The translations under genes were made by a program, and so were the position numbers. This document shows positions 15,602-23,384 of a stretch of 64,000 nt of DNA, piece after piece. The DNA is from an uncultured Parabacteroides sp. (GTDB taxonomy: Bacteria > Bacteroidota > Bacteroidia > Bacteroidales > Tannerellaceae). The notes below the pieces were generated by a model that worked only from the letters and a program-made list of their open reading frames with translations, had not been told where the DNA came from and did no database searches. Location of the stretch: contig CAKUZF010000011.1 in NCBI GenBank assembly GCA_934718155.1, positions 8,428 to 72,427 of the forward strand, in the 5' to 3' direction. Position 1 is the first letter of the stretch. Each line of letters begins with the position of its first letter.

Positions 15602-16209
15602 TTCAATTCATCACCAACCACAACGACCGTTACTCGCTGACGGAACAGACCGAACTGGTCTTGCAGGCGGGATGCCGCTGGGTGCAGCTGCGCATGAAGG
15701 GTGCGACCGACGACGAGCTACGCACCACCGGACGGGCACTGCGCAGCCTGTGCGACCGCTACGGAGCGACCTTCCTGCTCGACGACGCCGTGCACTTAGT
15801 GGACGAGGTCGGTGCCGACGGGGTTCACCTGGGCAAACAGGATATGCCCGTCGATGAGGCACGCCGCCTATTGGGTCCCGACCGGATCATTGGCGGAACG
15901 GCCAACACCTTCGAAGACATCGAGCGACTGGCCCAATGGGGCGCCGACTACATCGGCTGTGGCCCCTTCCGCTTCACCACCACCAAGAAGAACCTCGCCC
16001 CGCTGCTGGGCTTGGAGGGCTATGCCTCGATCCTACGGCAGATGCGGGAGAAGGGAATCGCGCTGCCCCTGATCGCCATCGGAGGCATCTTGCTGGAAGA
16101 CGTGCCCGACCTGATGGCCTTGGGCGTGGGTGGCATCGCCATCAGTGGCGCCATCCTGCAGGCCGACGATCCGGCAGCCGTGATGAGACAATTTATCGAG
16201 AAAACATAA
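15598..16209 (+). CDS. thiE: Thiamine-phosphate synthase
   Basis: A 203-residue TIM-barrel enzyme that joins HMP-pyrophosphate with thiazole phosphate. Recognisable positions are WVQLRMKGATDDEL (pyrophosphate binding), FLLDDAVHLV, GVHLGKQDMPVDEAR, a GCGPFRFTTTKKN loop, and AIGGILLEDVP with GVGGIAISGAI at the phosphate-binding end. This pattern is the standard Bacteroidales ThiE. The TTTKKN loop replaces the STKK seen in many homologues but keeps the phosphate contacts. It overlaps thiD by four bases and is followed by thiC after 12 bases, so it lies within the riboswitch-controlled transcript. The enzyme acts in the cytoplasm. Confidence 0.94.
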   Translation: MIQFITNHNDRYSLTEQTELVLQAGCRWVQLRMKGATDDELRTTGRALRSLCDRYGATFLLDDAVHLVDEVGADGVHLGKQDMPVDEARRLLGPDRIIGGTANTFEDIERLAQWGADYIGCGPFRFTTTKKNLAPLLGLEGYASILRQMREKGIALPLIAIGGILLEDVPDLMALGVGGIAISGAILQADDPAAVMRQFIEKT

Positions 16210-16221
16210 AACAGAACGATT

Positions 16222-17799
16222 ATGAATAACAACGTAAAATTCAACTATCCCTCGTCGGAGAAGGTCTACCTGCACGGTTCGATCTATCCCGACCTGCGCG
16301 TGGGTATGCGACGGGTGCAACTGACGCCTACCATCAGCTTCGAAAATGGCGAGCGCAAGGAGGAGGCCAACGCCCCCGTTTACATCTACGACACCAGTGG
16401 CGCATACAGCGACCCGAACGTAGAGATCGACCTGGAGAAGGGCCTGCCTAAGCTGCGCCAACCCTGGATCGACGCCCGCAAGGAGGGCGAAACACAGCTC
16501 TACTTCGCAAAGAAGGGCATCATCACCCAAGAGATGGAGTATGTGGCGATACGCGAGAACATGAACGCGGCTGAGCTGGGCATCGAGACCCACATCACAC
16601 CGGCCTACGTGTGCCAAGAGGTAGCGGCAGGAAGAGCTGTCATCCCCGCCAACAAACGCCATCCGGAGACGGAGCCGATGATTATCGGCACCAACTTCCT
16701 GGTGAAGATCAACACCAACATCGGCAACTCGGCCACGACATCGGGCATGGAGGAAGAGGTGGAGAAGGCGGTTTGGAGCTGCAAATGGGGCGGCGACACC
16801 TTGATGGACCTCTCAACGGGCAACGACATCCACGAGACACGCGAGTGGATCTTGCGCAACTGCCCCGTGCCGGTGGGAACGGTGCCGCTCTATCAGGCCT
16901 TCGAGAAGGTGAACGGCAAAGCTGAGGCCCTCAACTGGGAGGTGTTTAAGGAGACCCTGATCGAGCAATGCGAGCAGGGCGTAGACTACTTCACCATCCA
17001 CTGCGGCATTCGCCTGCAGAACATCCACCTGGCCGACAGCCGCTTGACGGGCATCGTGAGCCGCGGCGGAAGCATCATCTCAAAATGGTGTAAGGTGCAC
17101 CAGGAGGAGAGCTTCCTTTACGCGCATTTCGATGACATCTGCGACATCTGCGCCCGCTACGACGTGGCCCTCTCGCTGGGCGACGGCTTGCGACCGGGCA
17201 GCACCTATGACGCCAACGACGCCGCCCAATTCGCCGAGCTCGACACCATGGGCGAACTGGTGGAGCGCGCTTGGGCGAAGAACGTGCAGGTCTTCATCGA
17301 AGGACCTGGCCACGTGCCGATGCACAAGATCAAGGAGAACATGGATCGACAGATCGAGAAGTGCCACGGCGCACCCTTCTACACCCTGGGCCCGCTCGTG
17401 ACCGACATCGCCCCAGCCTATGACCACATCACCTCGGCCATTGGTGCCTCGATGATCGGTTGGTATGGCACGGCCATGCTCTGCTACGTGACTCCCAAGG
17501 AGCACTTGGCTTTGCCCAACAAGGAGGATGTGCGCACAGGCGTAGTGACCTACAAGATCGCAGCGCATGCGGCCGACTTAGCGAAGGGACATCCCGGAGC
17601 GACCGTGCGCGACAACGCCTTGAGCAAGGCACGCTACGACTTCCGCTGGAAAGACCAGTTCAACCTCTCGCTCGATCCGGAGCGTGCGCTTGAATACTAC
17701 AAGACGAGCAACAACGTAGATGCCAACTACTGCACGATGTGCGGCCCGAACTTCTGCGCAGCTCGTATCAGCCATTCACTGAAAGATTGTAAAAAATAA
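16222..17799 (+). CDS. thiC: Phosphomethylpyrimidine synthase
   Basis: A 525-residue radical-SAM-type enzyme that rebuilds aminoimidazole ribotide into HMP-phosphate. The C-terminal CTMCGPNFCAARIS (around residues 506-519) supplies the CxxCxxxxC ligands of the [4Fe-4S] cluster. Core segments include LHGSIYPDLRVGMRRVQL near the start and EGPGHVPMHKIKENM, GPLVTDIAPAYDHITSAIG and GTAMLCYVTPKEHLALPN in the barrel. It is shorter than enteric ThiC (about 630 residues) because it lacks the extra N-terminal domain, which is normal for this lineage. It makes the pyrimidine half of thiamine. Its place between thiE and thi4 matches the Bacteroides thi operon except for the thiazole genes. Confidence 0.97.
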   Translation: MNNNVKFNYPSSEKVYLHGSIYPDLRVGMRRVQLTPTISFENGERKEEANAPVYIYDTSGAYSDPNVEIDLEKGLPKLRQPWIDARKEGETQLYFAKKGIITQEMEYVAIRENMNAAELGIETHITPAYVCQEVAAGRAVIPANKRHPETEPMIIGTNFLVKINTNIGNSATTSGMEEEVEKAVWSCKWGGDTLMDLSTGNDIHETREWILRNCPVPVGTVPLYQAFEKVNGKAEALNWEVFKETLIEQCEQGVDYFTIHCGIRLQNIHLADSRLTGIVSRGGSIISKWCKVHQEESFLYAHFDDICDICARYDVALSLGDGLRPGSTYDANDAAQFAELDTMGELVERAWAKNVQVFIEGPGHVPMHKIKENMDRQIEKCHGAPFYTLGPLVTDIAPAYDHITSAIGASMIGWYGTAMLCYVTPKEHLALPNKEDVRTGVVTYKIAAHAADLAKGHPGATVRDNALSKARYDFRWKDQFNLSLDPERALEYYKTSNNVDANYCTMCGPNFCAARISHSLKDCKK

Positions 17800-17824
17800 A
17801 TGATCCTATAAATTTTATAGTACA

Positions 17825-18598
17825 ATGATTGAGACTCAAGTTTCCAAAGGTATTATCAGTACCTATTTCGACAAACTCCAGCGTTGTCTGGATCTGGATG
17901 TGGCCATCGTAGGTGGTGGTCCCTCAGGTATCGTTGCCGCCTACTTCTTGGCGAAGGCTGGTTTGAAGGTGGCTCAGTTCGACCGTAAATTAGCTCCCGG
18001 CGGCGGTATGTGGGGCGGCGCCATGATGTTCAACCAAATCGTGATTCAGGAGGAGGCGATGGACATCGTGAAGGAGTTCGACATCAACTTCACCCCCTAC
18101 ACCGACGGACTCTACACGATCGACTCGGTAGAGAGTACCGCCTCATTGCTCTATCACGCCGTTCATGCGGGCGCGACCATCTTCAACTGCTACTCGGTAG
18201 AAGACGTGATCTTCAAGGAGAACCGGGTGAGTGGCGTGGTTGTCAACTGGACTCCGGTCTTGCGCGAGGGCATGCACGTGGATCCGCTGAACATCTACGC
18301 GAAGTATGTGATCGACGGAACGGGCCACGACAGCGAGATGTGCCAGGTGGTAGCGCGCAAGAATGGCATCCGCTTAGACACCGCTACGGGCGACGTGATC
18401 GGCGAGCGTTCGATGGACGTGATCCAGGGCGAGAAGCAGGTCGTAGAGGGAACGAAGGAAATCTACCCAGGCTTGTATGTCTGCGGTATGGCCTCTTCAG
18501 CCGTTGGCGGTACGCCCCGTATGGGACCGATCTTCGGTGGTATGTTGCTCTCAGGCAAGAAGGTTGCAGACACAATTATCGCAAAGTTGCGTAAATGA
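17825..18598 (+). CDS. thi4: Thi4-type thiazole synthase, probably sulfide-dependent and multi-turnover
   Basis: A 257-residue flavoprotein-like enzyme of the Thi4 family, which builds the ADP-thiazole precursor from NAD, glycine and a sulfur source. The dinucleotide motif is VGGGPSGIVAAYFLAKAG at about 29-46; GGGMWGGAMMFN and GGTPRMGPIFGGMLLSGKK are family hallmarks. The residue that in yeast THI4 is the sacrificed Cys205 aligns with His151 in MHVDPLN. His at this place is characteristic of archaeal and some bacterial Thi4 proteins that use free sulfide and turn over repeatedly. The gene replaces thiS/thiG/thiH/thiF in the usual operon order. Its stop overlaps the next gene as ATGA, so its product is made under TPP control. 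Confidence 0.93.
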   Translation: MIETQVSKGIISTYFDKLQRCLDLDVAIVGGGPSGIVAAYFLAKAGLKVAQFDRKLAPGGGMWGGAMMFNQIVIQEEAMDIVKEFDINFTPYTDGLYTIDSVESTASLLYHAVHAGATIFNCYSVEDVIFKENRVSGVVVNWTPVLREGMHVDPLNIYAKYVIDGTGHDSEMCQVVARKNGIRLDTATGDVIGERSMDVIQGEKQVVEGTKEIYPGLYVCGMASSAVGGTPRMGPIFGGMLLSGKKVADTIIAKLRK

Positions 18599-19230
18599 AA
18601 TGGATTGTAATCACCTCTCCCGACGCTATGCCGGGAGAGGCTTTTTTTATTGATCGGCTCTTCCATGAGGGGCTCGACCTGTTGCACCTGCGCAAGCCCG
18701 AAGCCGACGAAGAGACCTATGCGCGCCTGATTGAGGCGATTCCCGAAACGTGGCACCACAGGTTAGTGTTGCACGACCACTTCGAGCTGACCCATCGCTA
18801 TGCCTTGCATGGAATCCACCTGAACCGACGCCATCCGGAAGCCCCTGCGGGTTTCAGCGGCAGCTGCTCCGCCTCGTGCCACAGCTTCGAGGAGGTGGCC
18901 CAGAAGAAAAGCAGTTGCGACTACCTCTTCCTTAGCCCAATCTTCAACAGCATCTCCAAGCAGGGGTATGAGGCGGCCTTTACGCCCAAGGCACTGCAAG
19001 AGGCGGCCCGAAAGGGATTGATCGACAGCCAAGTCGTGGCCTTAGGGGGCATCACGCTGGAGCGCATCCAGCAGCTTCACGATTGGCACTTCGGAGGGGC
19101 CGCCTTCTTAGGCGACATCTGGCAACGGATGAACGACCCCCATGTCTCCACCTACCTCTCCGCCCTGCGCAAGCGGCTATCCCGCTTCCAAAGCTGCCAA
19201 GAGTTGAAGAGGTTTTGCCACAACACGTAG
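18595..19230 (+). CDS. tenI: TenI/ThiE-like protein (probable thiazole tautomerase)
   Basis: A 211-residue TIM-barrel relative of ThiE that ends the thiamine operon. It has DLLHLRKPEADEETY, LVLHDHFELTHRY, GIHLNRR, SASCHSFEEV, FLSPIFNSISKQGYEAAF and VALGGITLERI. The loss of ThiE's pyrophosphate-binding residues and the SPIFNSxSKxGY loop resemble TenI, which catalyses aromatisation of the thiazole in ThiG pathways. In related operons a copy ends the thi cluster, so its place is conserved though the ThiG enzymes are not. A true second ThiE is the alternative. Its last 79 bases overlap the convergent transporter gene. Confidence 0.75.
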   Translation: MKWIVITSPDAMPGEAFFIDRLFHEGLDLLHLRKPEADEETYARLIEAIPETWHHRLVLHDHFELTHRYALHGIHLNRRHPEAPAGFSGSCSASCHSFEEVAQKKSSCDYLFLSPIFNSISKQGYEAAFTPKALQEAARKGLIDSQVVALGGITLERIQQLHDWHFGGAAFLGDIWQRMNDPHVSTYLSALRKRLSRFQSCQELKRFCHNT

Positions 19231-20111
19231 CTTCCCGGTCCGACGGAGGAGAGCGGATTCAGATAGGTATAGGCCATCCAGATGGCTAAAACCGTGTTCT
19301 TCTGTCCTAAGGCCTGGCCCGCACTGATGCGGTCGTCGTAGGCCGACCCAATGCGTTTGCCCAAGAAAAACTGGATCACACAGGTGATCAATCCTGCCAA
19401 GGCAATCCAAAGCTCCACCATCGGCTCGGCCTCGCTGTTGCAAAGCGAACGAACCGTCTGTCCCGTCACGATGGCCAATGCCACAGCCCATAAGTAGAAC
19501 GCCACACCGGTGTAGCGAAGGAGCCAAGCATGGACAGGCTTCAGCAGGTAGCGCAGCAAGCAGGCCACAAAGAAGGGACACAACAACAGCGGGAACACCT
19601 TGCTTAGAATCAGCAAGAAGGCGGAGAAGAAACTCAGATCGGCGTGAGGCTCGACCAACGGGAAGAGCAGCGGAACCGTCACGGCCGCCAGGAGATTGGA
19701 GAGCAACGTGTAGGTGGTCAGGCTCGAAGCACTTCCACCCAACTTCCCGGTGATGACCGCCGCAGCCGTGGCCGTGGGGCAGATAAAGCAGACCATGGCC
19801 GCCTCTAACACAATCTGCTGCTCTATGCTGACAGGAAGCAGCAGCAAGGCCGCCGCCAGACCACAAGTGGCGACTGTCTGGATCAGCAAGAGCCAGCCGT
19901 GCCAAGGCGAAGGCAAGAGCTCGCGGGGACTGATTTTGCAAAACGTCAGCAACAGCTGGGCAAAAATCAAACTGGGAGTGAGATAACCTATTGCGGAATA
20001 AATCAGGGGTTTCGCTGGATTAAGCGCCTCGACATGCGCAAAAAAAAGATAGACCGACATGCCCATCCACATGGAGATGGGCAATGTCCAGGTCTTGATA
20101 AACTTCAACAC
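19152..20111 (-). CDS. BASS-family (bile acid:sodium symporter-like) membrane transporter
   Basis: A 319-residue membrane protein with about nine to ten hydrophobic helices and no signal peptide. VCFICPTATAAAVITGKLGGSASSLTTYTLLSNLLAA resembles the crossover region of bile acid:sodium symporter (BASS) transporters, and the second-half repeat ends with GQALGQKNTVLAIWMAYTYLNPL. Substrates in this family are varied (bile acids, pyruvate, ketopantoate and others), so none is assigned. The open frame starts at GTG 20111; TTG at 20108 or the ATG at 20072 are other candidates. The C-terminus overlaps the tenI-like gene by 79 bases in the convergent direction. That makes a strict operon link to thiamine genes impossible, though a role near thiamine precursors cannot be excluded. 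Confidence 0.8.
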   Translation of the reverse strand: MLKFIKTWTLPISMWMGMSVYLFFAHVEALNPAKPLIYSAIGYLTPSLIFAQLLLTFCKISPRELLPSPWHGWLLLIQTVATCGLAAALLLLPVSIEQQIVLEAAMVCFICPTATAAAVITGKLGGSASSLTTYTLLSNLLAAVTVPLLFPLVEPHADLSFFSAFLLILSKVFPLLLCPFFVACLLRYLLKPVHAWLLRYTGVAFYLWAVALAIVTGQTVRSLCNSEAEPMVELWIALAGLITCVIQFFLGKRIGSAYDDRISAGQALGQKNTVLAIWMAYTYLNPLSSVGPGSYVLWQNLFNSWQLWKRDSRLRRAER

Positions 20112-20143
20112 GGAAGAAAGAGTTTTGAATAATGAATAATTAT

Positions 20144-20173
20144 CCGCCTCCGCCCTGCTCAGAACGGAAGCGG
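20144..20173 (-). terminator. Possible terminator after the NagB-like/PIG-L gene
   Basis: On the minus strand CCGCTTCCG, a 12-base loop and CGGAGGCGG (one mismatch) form a stem just after the stop at 20181. It is followed by ATAATTATT rather than a clean T-run, so it is weak. Confidence 0.4.
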
Positions 20174-20180
20174 CTATTTA

Positions 20181-22169
20181 TCAACGCAACGGAACATACT
20201 GCACAAAGGCCTCGATCGCCTCGTAGGCAGCCAATCCCAACTGACGATACAGTTCGGCGGTTGCGCGGTTGCGATCTTCGGCACGTTGCCAGAAGAGACG
20301 CTCATCGTCGCCCAGATAGGGTGCGCTCTCGGCCTGCGACTGATGTTTCAAGATGGCGTTACGCTTGAAGCGCAACTCCTCGGGACTGATCGGAACGGCC
20401 ATCTCGATATGGTCCATCTCCCACTCCGCCCAAGCGCCACGGTACATCCACACCCGGCAGTTGCGCATCCATTCCTCATCCTTCACCTCGTCGATCGCCG
20501 CCAGCACCGCATCCAAGCAGACCTTGTGCGTTCCGTGCGGATCGGCCAAGTCGCCCGCAACGAACATCTCATCCGGTTTGATCTCGAGCAGCAACGCCTT
20601 CACGATGTCTTTATCAACCTCGCCCAGCGGGTTCTTCTTCACCAAGCCGGTCTCGTAGAAGGGCAAATCCAAGAAGTGGACATTCTCATCCTTCACGCCC
20701 GAATAGCGACAGGCATGACGCGCCTCCTCGCGACGAATCGTGCCCTTCATGAAAAGCACCTCCTTACGCTCGGGCTCTCCATTCTCCACCTTCTCATAGC
20801 GCAGGTAGTTGATGATCTCCGTCGCCTTCTCAGGGATAGTGGAATCGTTCGGAAGATAACGAGAGGCCACATCGCAGAGGTATTCGCAATAGCGGATTAC
20901 CTCCTCGTCGCCCACGGCGATATTGCCCGAGGTTTCGTAGGCTACATGCACGTCGTGATGCTGGTCGCACAAACGACGCAAGGTGCCACCCATAGAGATC
21001 ACGTCGTCGTCGGGATGCGGACTAAACACAACCACCTTCTTCGGATAGGGCAAAGCGCGCTCCGGACGACTGGAGTCGTCGGCATTCGGTTTACCTCCCG
21101 GCCAACCCGTAATCGTGTGCTGGATATCGTTGAAGATCTTGATGTTCACATTATAGGCTGAGCCATAGAGCGCCAACAACTCGCCCAAGCCATGCTCGCT
21201 ATAATCCTTGTTGGTCAGCTTCAAGATAGGCTTACCCGTCAGCTGACACAACCAAACGATGGCCCGACGAATCAACTTGTTGTCCCACTCGCAACTGGTC
21301 ACCAACCAAGGATGGCTGATGCGGGTCAGCTGGCAAGCCGCGGAAAGGTCGATCACAACCTTGGCGTTCGGGTGGTTCTGCAAATAGCCCGAGGGCACCG
21401 CATCGCTCGCCTTCTCCTCGACCGTCTCACGCACAATGTGAGCCTTATCCTCGCCCCATGCCATCAAGATCACATTGCGGGCGTTCATCATCGTAGAGAC
21501 GCCCATCGTGATCACACCCGCTGGCAACGCCTCTTCCGAAGCGAAGGTGCGAGCGGCCTCTTTGCGAGCGGCCCCTTCGAGCAGCACCATACGGGTGCGA
21601 GAGTTCAACGAGGCACCTGCGGTGTTAAACATCACATTGCTCGAACTACCTATGCCCAACAACATGCAGTCGATACCGCCTACCGCTTGGATCTGCTCCT
21701 CATACTGACGGCAGAAATCCAAGATCGCCTCCTTCGGCATCGTCGCCTCGGGACAATGAATCTGGGCCGAATCGATGTCTACATGATCCAACAGTTCCTG
21801 CTTGATGCGCGCCAAGTTGCCATTGGCGGAATTGGTCAACGGATAGAACTCAAACTCCACGAAGACCGTCACGTTCTGGAAGCTCAATTGCTCCTCCTTG
21901 TGCATACGGACCAACTCTTTATAAACACCCAGCGGAGAGCGACCGCCCGGCAACGACAACACAAACGGTTTGCCTATCGCCTGCTTGCGGCGAATCTGAG
22001 TCGCTATGTCGCGTGCAATGGCCTGCGACCCCTCCTCCATGGACTCATAAATTTGGGTAGGGATCTTCTCCAAACGGGTCAATACGGAGTGCTCGAACGC
22101 ATTCTCCGGACGATAATACTTTAAAGGAATACGCGTCAGCGTAATCTGTGAACTCAAGTTTGTTCTCAT
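20181..22169 (-). CDS. Degenerate NagB-like domain fused to a PIG-L deacetylase
   Basis: A 662-residue fusion. Residues 40-300 resemble glucosamine-6-phosphate deaminase (LSLPGGRSPLGVYKEL; SRTRMVLLEGAARKEA). Residues 375-600 are a PIG-L/LmbE deacetylase with the zinc motif SPHPDDDVISMGG (His385, Asp387, Asp388) and a later PHGTHKV. In E. coli NagB the catalytic positions are Asp72, Asp141, His143 and Glu148. The aligned residues here are Phe106, Ser176, Asn178 and Thr183, so the deaminase site appears to be lost while the deacetylase site is kept. I therefore infer a sugar-N-deacetylase with a regulatory or substrate-binding NagB module; standard databases would likely call it NagB. It follows two nagA-type genes in one operon on amino-sugar metabolism. 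Confidence 0.85.
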   Translation of the reverse strand: MRTNLSSQITLTRIPLKYYRPENAFEHSVLTRLEKIPTQIYESMEEGSQAIARDIATQIRRKQAIGKPFVLSLPGGRSPLGVYKELVRMHKEEQLSFQNVTVFVEFEFYPLTNSANGNLARIKQELLDHVDIDSAQIHCPEATMPKEAILDFCRQYEEQIQAVGGIDCMLLGIGSSSNVMFNTAGASLNSRTRMVLLEGAARKEAARTFASEEALPAGVITMGVSTMMNARNVILMAWGEDKAHIVRETVEEKASDAVPSGYLQNHPNAKVVIDLSAACQLTRISHPWLVTSCEWDNKLIRRAIVWLCQLTGKPILKLTNKDYSEHGLGELLALYGSAYNVNIKIFNDIQHTITGWPGGKPNADDSSRPERALPYPKKVVVFSPHPDDDVISMGGTLRRLCDQHHDVHVAYETSGNIAVGDEEVIRYCEYLCDVASRYLPNDSTIPEKATEIINYLRYEKVENGEPERKEVLFMKGTIRREEARHACRYSGVKDENVHFLDLPFYETGLVKKNPLGEVDKDIVKALLLEIKPDEMFVAGDLADPHGTHKVCLDAVLAAIDEVKDEEWMRNCRVWMYRGAWAEWEMDHIEMAVPISPEELRFKRNAILKHQSQAESAPYLGDDERLFWQRAEDRNRATAELYRQLGLAAYEAIEAFVQYVPLR

Positions 22170-22199
22170 AGATAGTTCTGCAATTAGAATGAAACAATA

Positions 22200-23378
22200 T
22201 CAGGCACCCTTCTCAAGTTGGTTGGTGCCGGGCACTATAAACCCGTTTTTCCAAACCGAACGGATGCGCTGCTCTTTATCTAAAATCAGGATGTTGGCAT
22301 CCTTACCACGCTCCAAGGTACCTACCCTGTCGATCACACCCATCAAACGAGCAGGCGTCTCGGAGGCCATACGAATCGCATCGGCCAAGGGGATGTCGGC
22401 TTTCTGCACCACGGTGCGTACCAAATCGTCGGTCATCGCGATACTGCCTACCAACGAAGAGTGATCAGCCAATTTGCAAACGCCATCCTCGATGATCAAA
22501 CGCGGATCGTTCAACTTCGGATTGGGTAGACCCGCACAGGCCATGCTGTCGGTCACCAAGCAGGTGCGCTCGACACCCTTCAACTTATAAACCAGGCGAA
22601 GGATCGTAGGAGGCAGGTGACGGCCATCGGCAATCACCTCGACAGTCATCGGGTCGATCAAGAAGACACTCTCGACCGTTCCCTCATATTTATACTCACG
22701 ACGCTTGTGGAAACCAGGCATAGCATTATAGAAATGAGCCGCGTGGGTAAAGCCAGCCGCATAGGCCTTCTTGACATCCTCATACTCCGCCTCAGTGTGC
22801 GAAAGCGATGCCATGATGCCATGAGCCGTCAGGTAGCGGGCGAAATCGAGCGCTCCCGGAATCTCCGGGCTCGCATCCCAACGACGGATGCAGTGCACAC
22901 GCTCCAGCAAGGCCCTATAGTCGGCCGCATTCGCCTCATTCACCTGATCAATAAAGAGGCTTGCCGCCATCTTCGGATTCAAATAGGGACCCTCAATGTG
23001 CATACCCATGACAGGGCTATTGGAATCGGCCGCCATGACCTCTTCGCAGACCGCGGCCGCACGCTCAATCGTATTCAAATCGGGGGCTACAATGGTGGGG
23101 AAGAGACTGGTCGCGCCATGCTGCATGTGCATCCGTGCCGCTCCTTCGAACGCCTCTTTTGTGCAGTCGACGAAATCATAACCACCACCGCCTTGCAGAT
23201 TCATCGCCACAAAACCCGGCACAATATCCATGCCTTTCGCATCGATCATCTCAGCACCGATCACGGCCAACTCACTATTGGTCACCTCCAATATCTTGCC
23301 ATCAGAGATTAACACCGATCCATCCTTCATCCAACCTTGTGGAGTTAAGATACGTCCATTTGTTATCTGTGTCAGCAT
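22200..23378 (-). CDS. N-acetylglucosamine-6-phosphate deacetylase paralogue 2
   Basis: The ATG at 23378 gives 392 residues; a TTG at 23384 is possible but less likely. An amidohydrolase-fold enzyme that would remove acetate from GlcNAc-6-phosphate. The metal Glu is in HIEGPYLNP, His ligands in SLSHTEAEYED and THAAHFYNAMPGFHKRREY, and catalytic Asp in LVTDSMACAG. At the first metal site, residues 59-62 are MNLQ, not HxH, so Asn60 and Gln62 replace the two histidines. This resembles the one-metal E. coli enzyme rather than the upstream paralogue. It is six bases from the paralogue's stop and 30 from the NagB-like/PIG-L gene. Confidence 0.88.
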   Translation of the reverse strand: MLTQITNGRILTPQGWMKDGSVLISDGKILEVTNSELAVIGAEMIDAKGMDIVPGFVAMNLQGGGGYDFVDCTKEAFEGAARMHMQHGATSLFPTIVAPDLNTIERAAAVCEEVMAADSNSPVMGMHIEGPYLNPKMAASLFIDQVNEANAADYRALLERVHCIRRWDASPEIPGALDFARYLTAHGIMASLSHTEAEYEDVKKAYAAGFTHAAHFYNAMPGFHKRREYKYEGTVESVFLIDPMTVEVIADGRHLPPTILRLVYKLKGVERTCLVTDSMACAGLPNPKLNDPRLIIEDGVCKLADHSSLVGSIAMTDDLVRTVVQKADIPLADAIRMASETPARLMGVIDRVGTLERGKDANILILDKEQRIRSVWKNGFIVPGTNQLEKGA

Positions 23379-23384
23379 ATTCAA

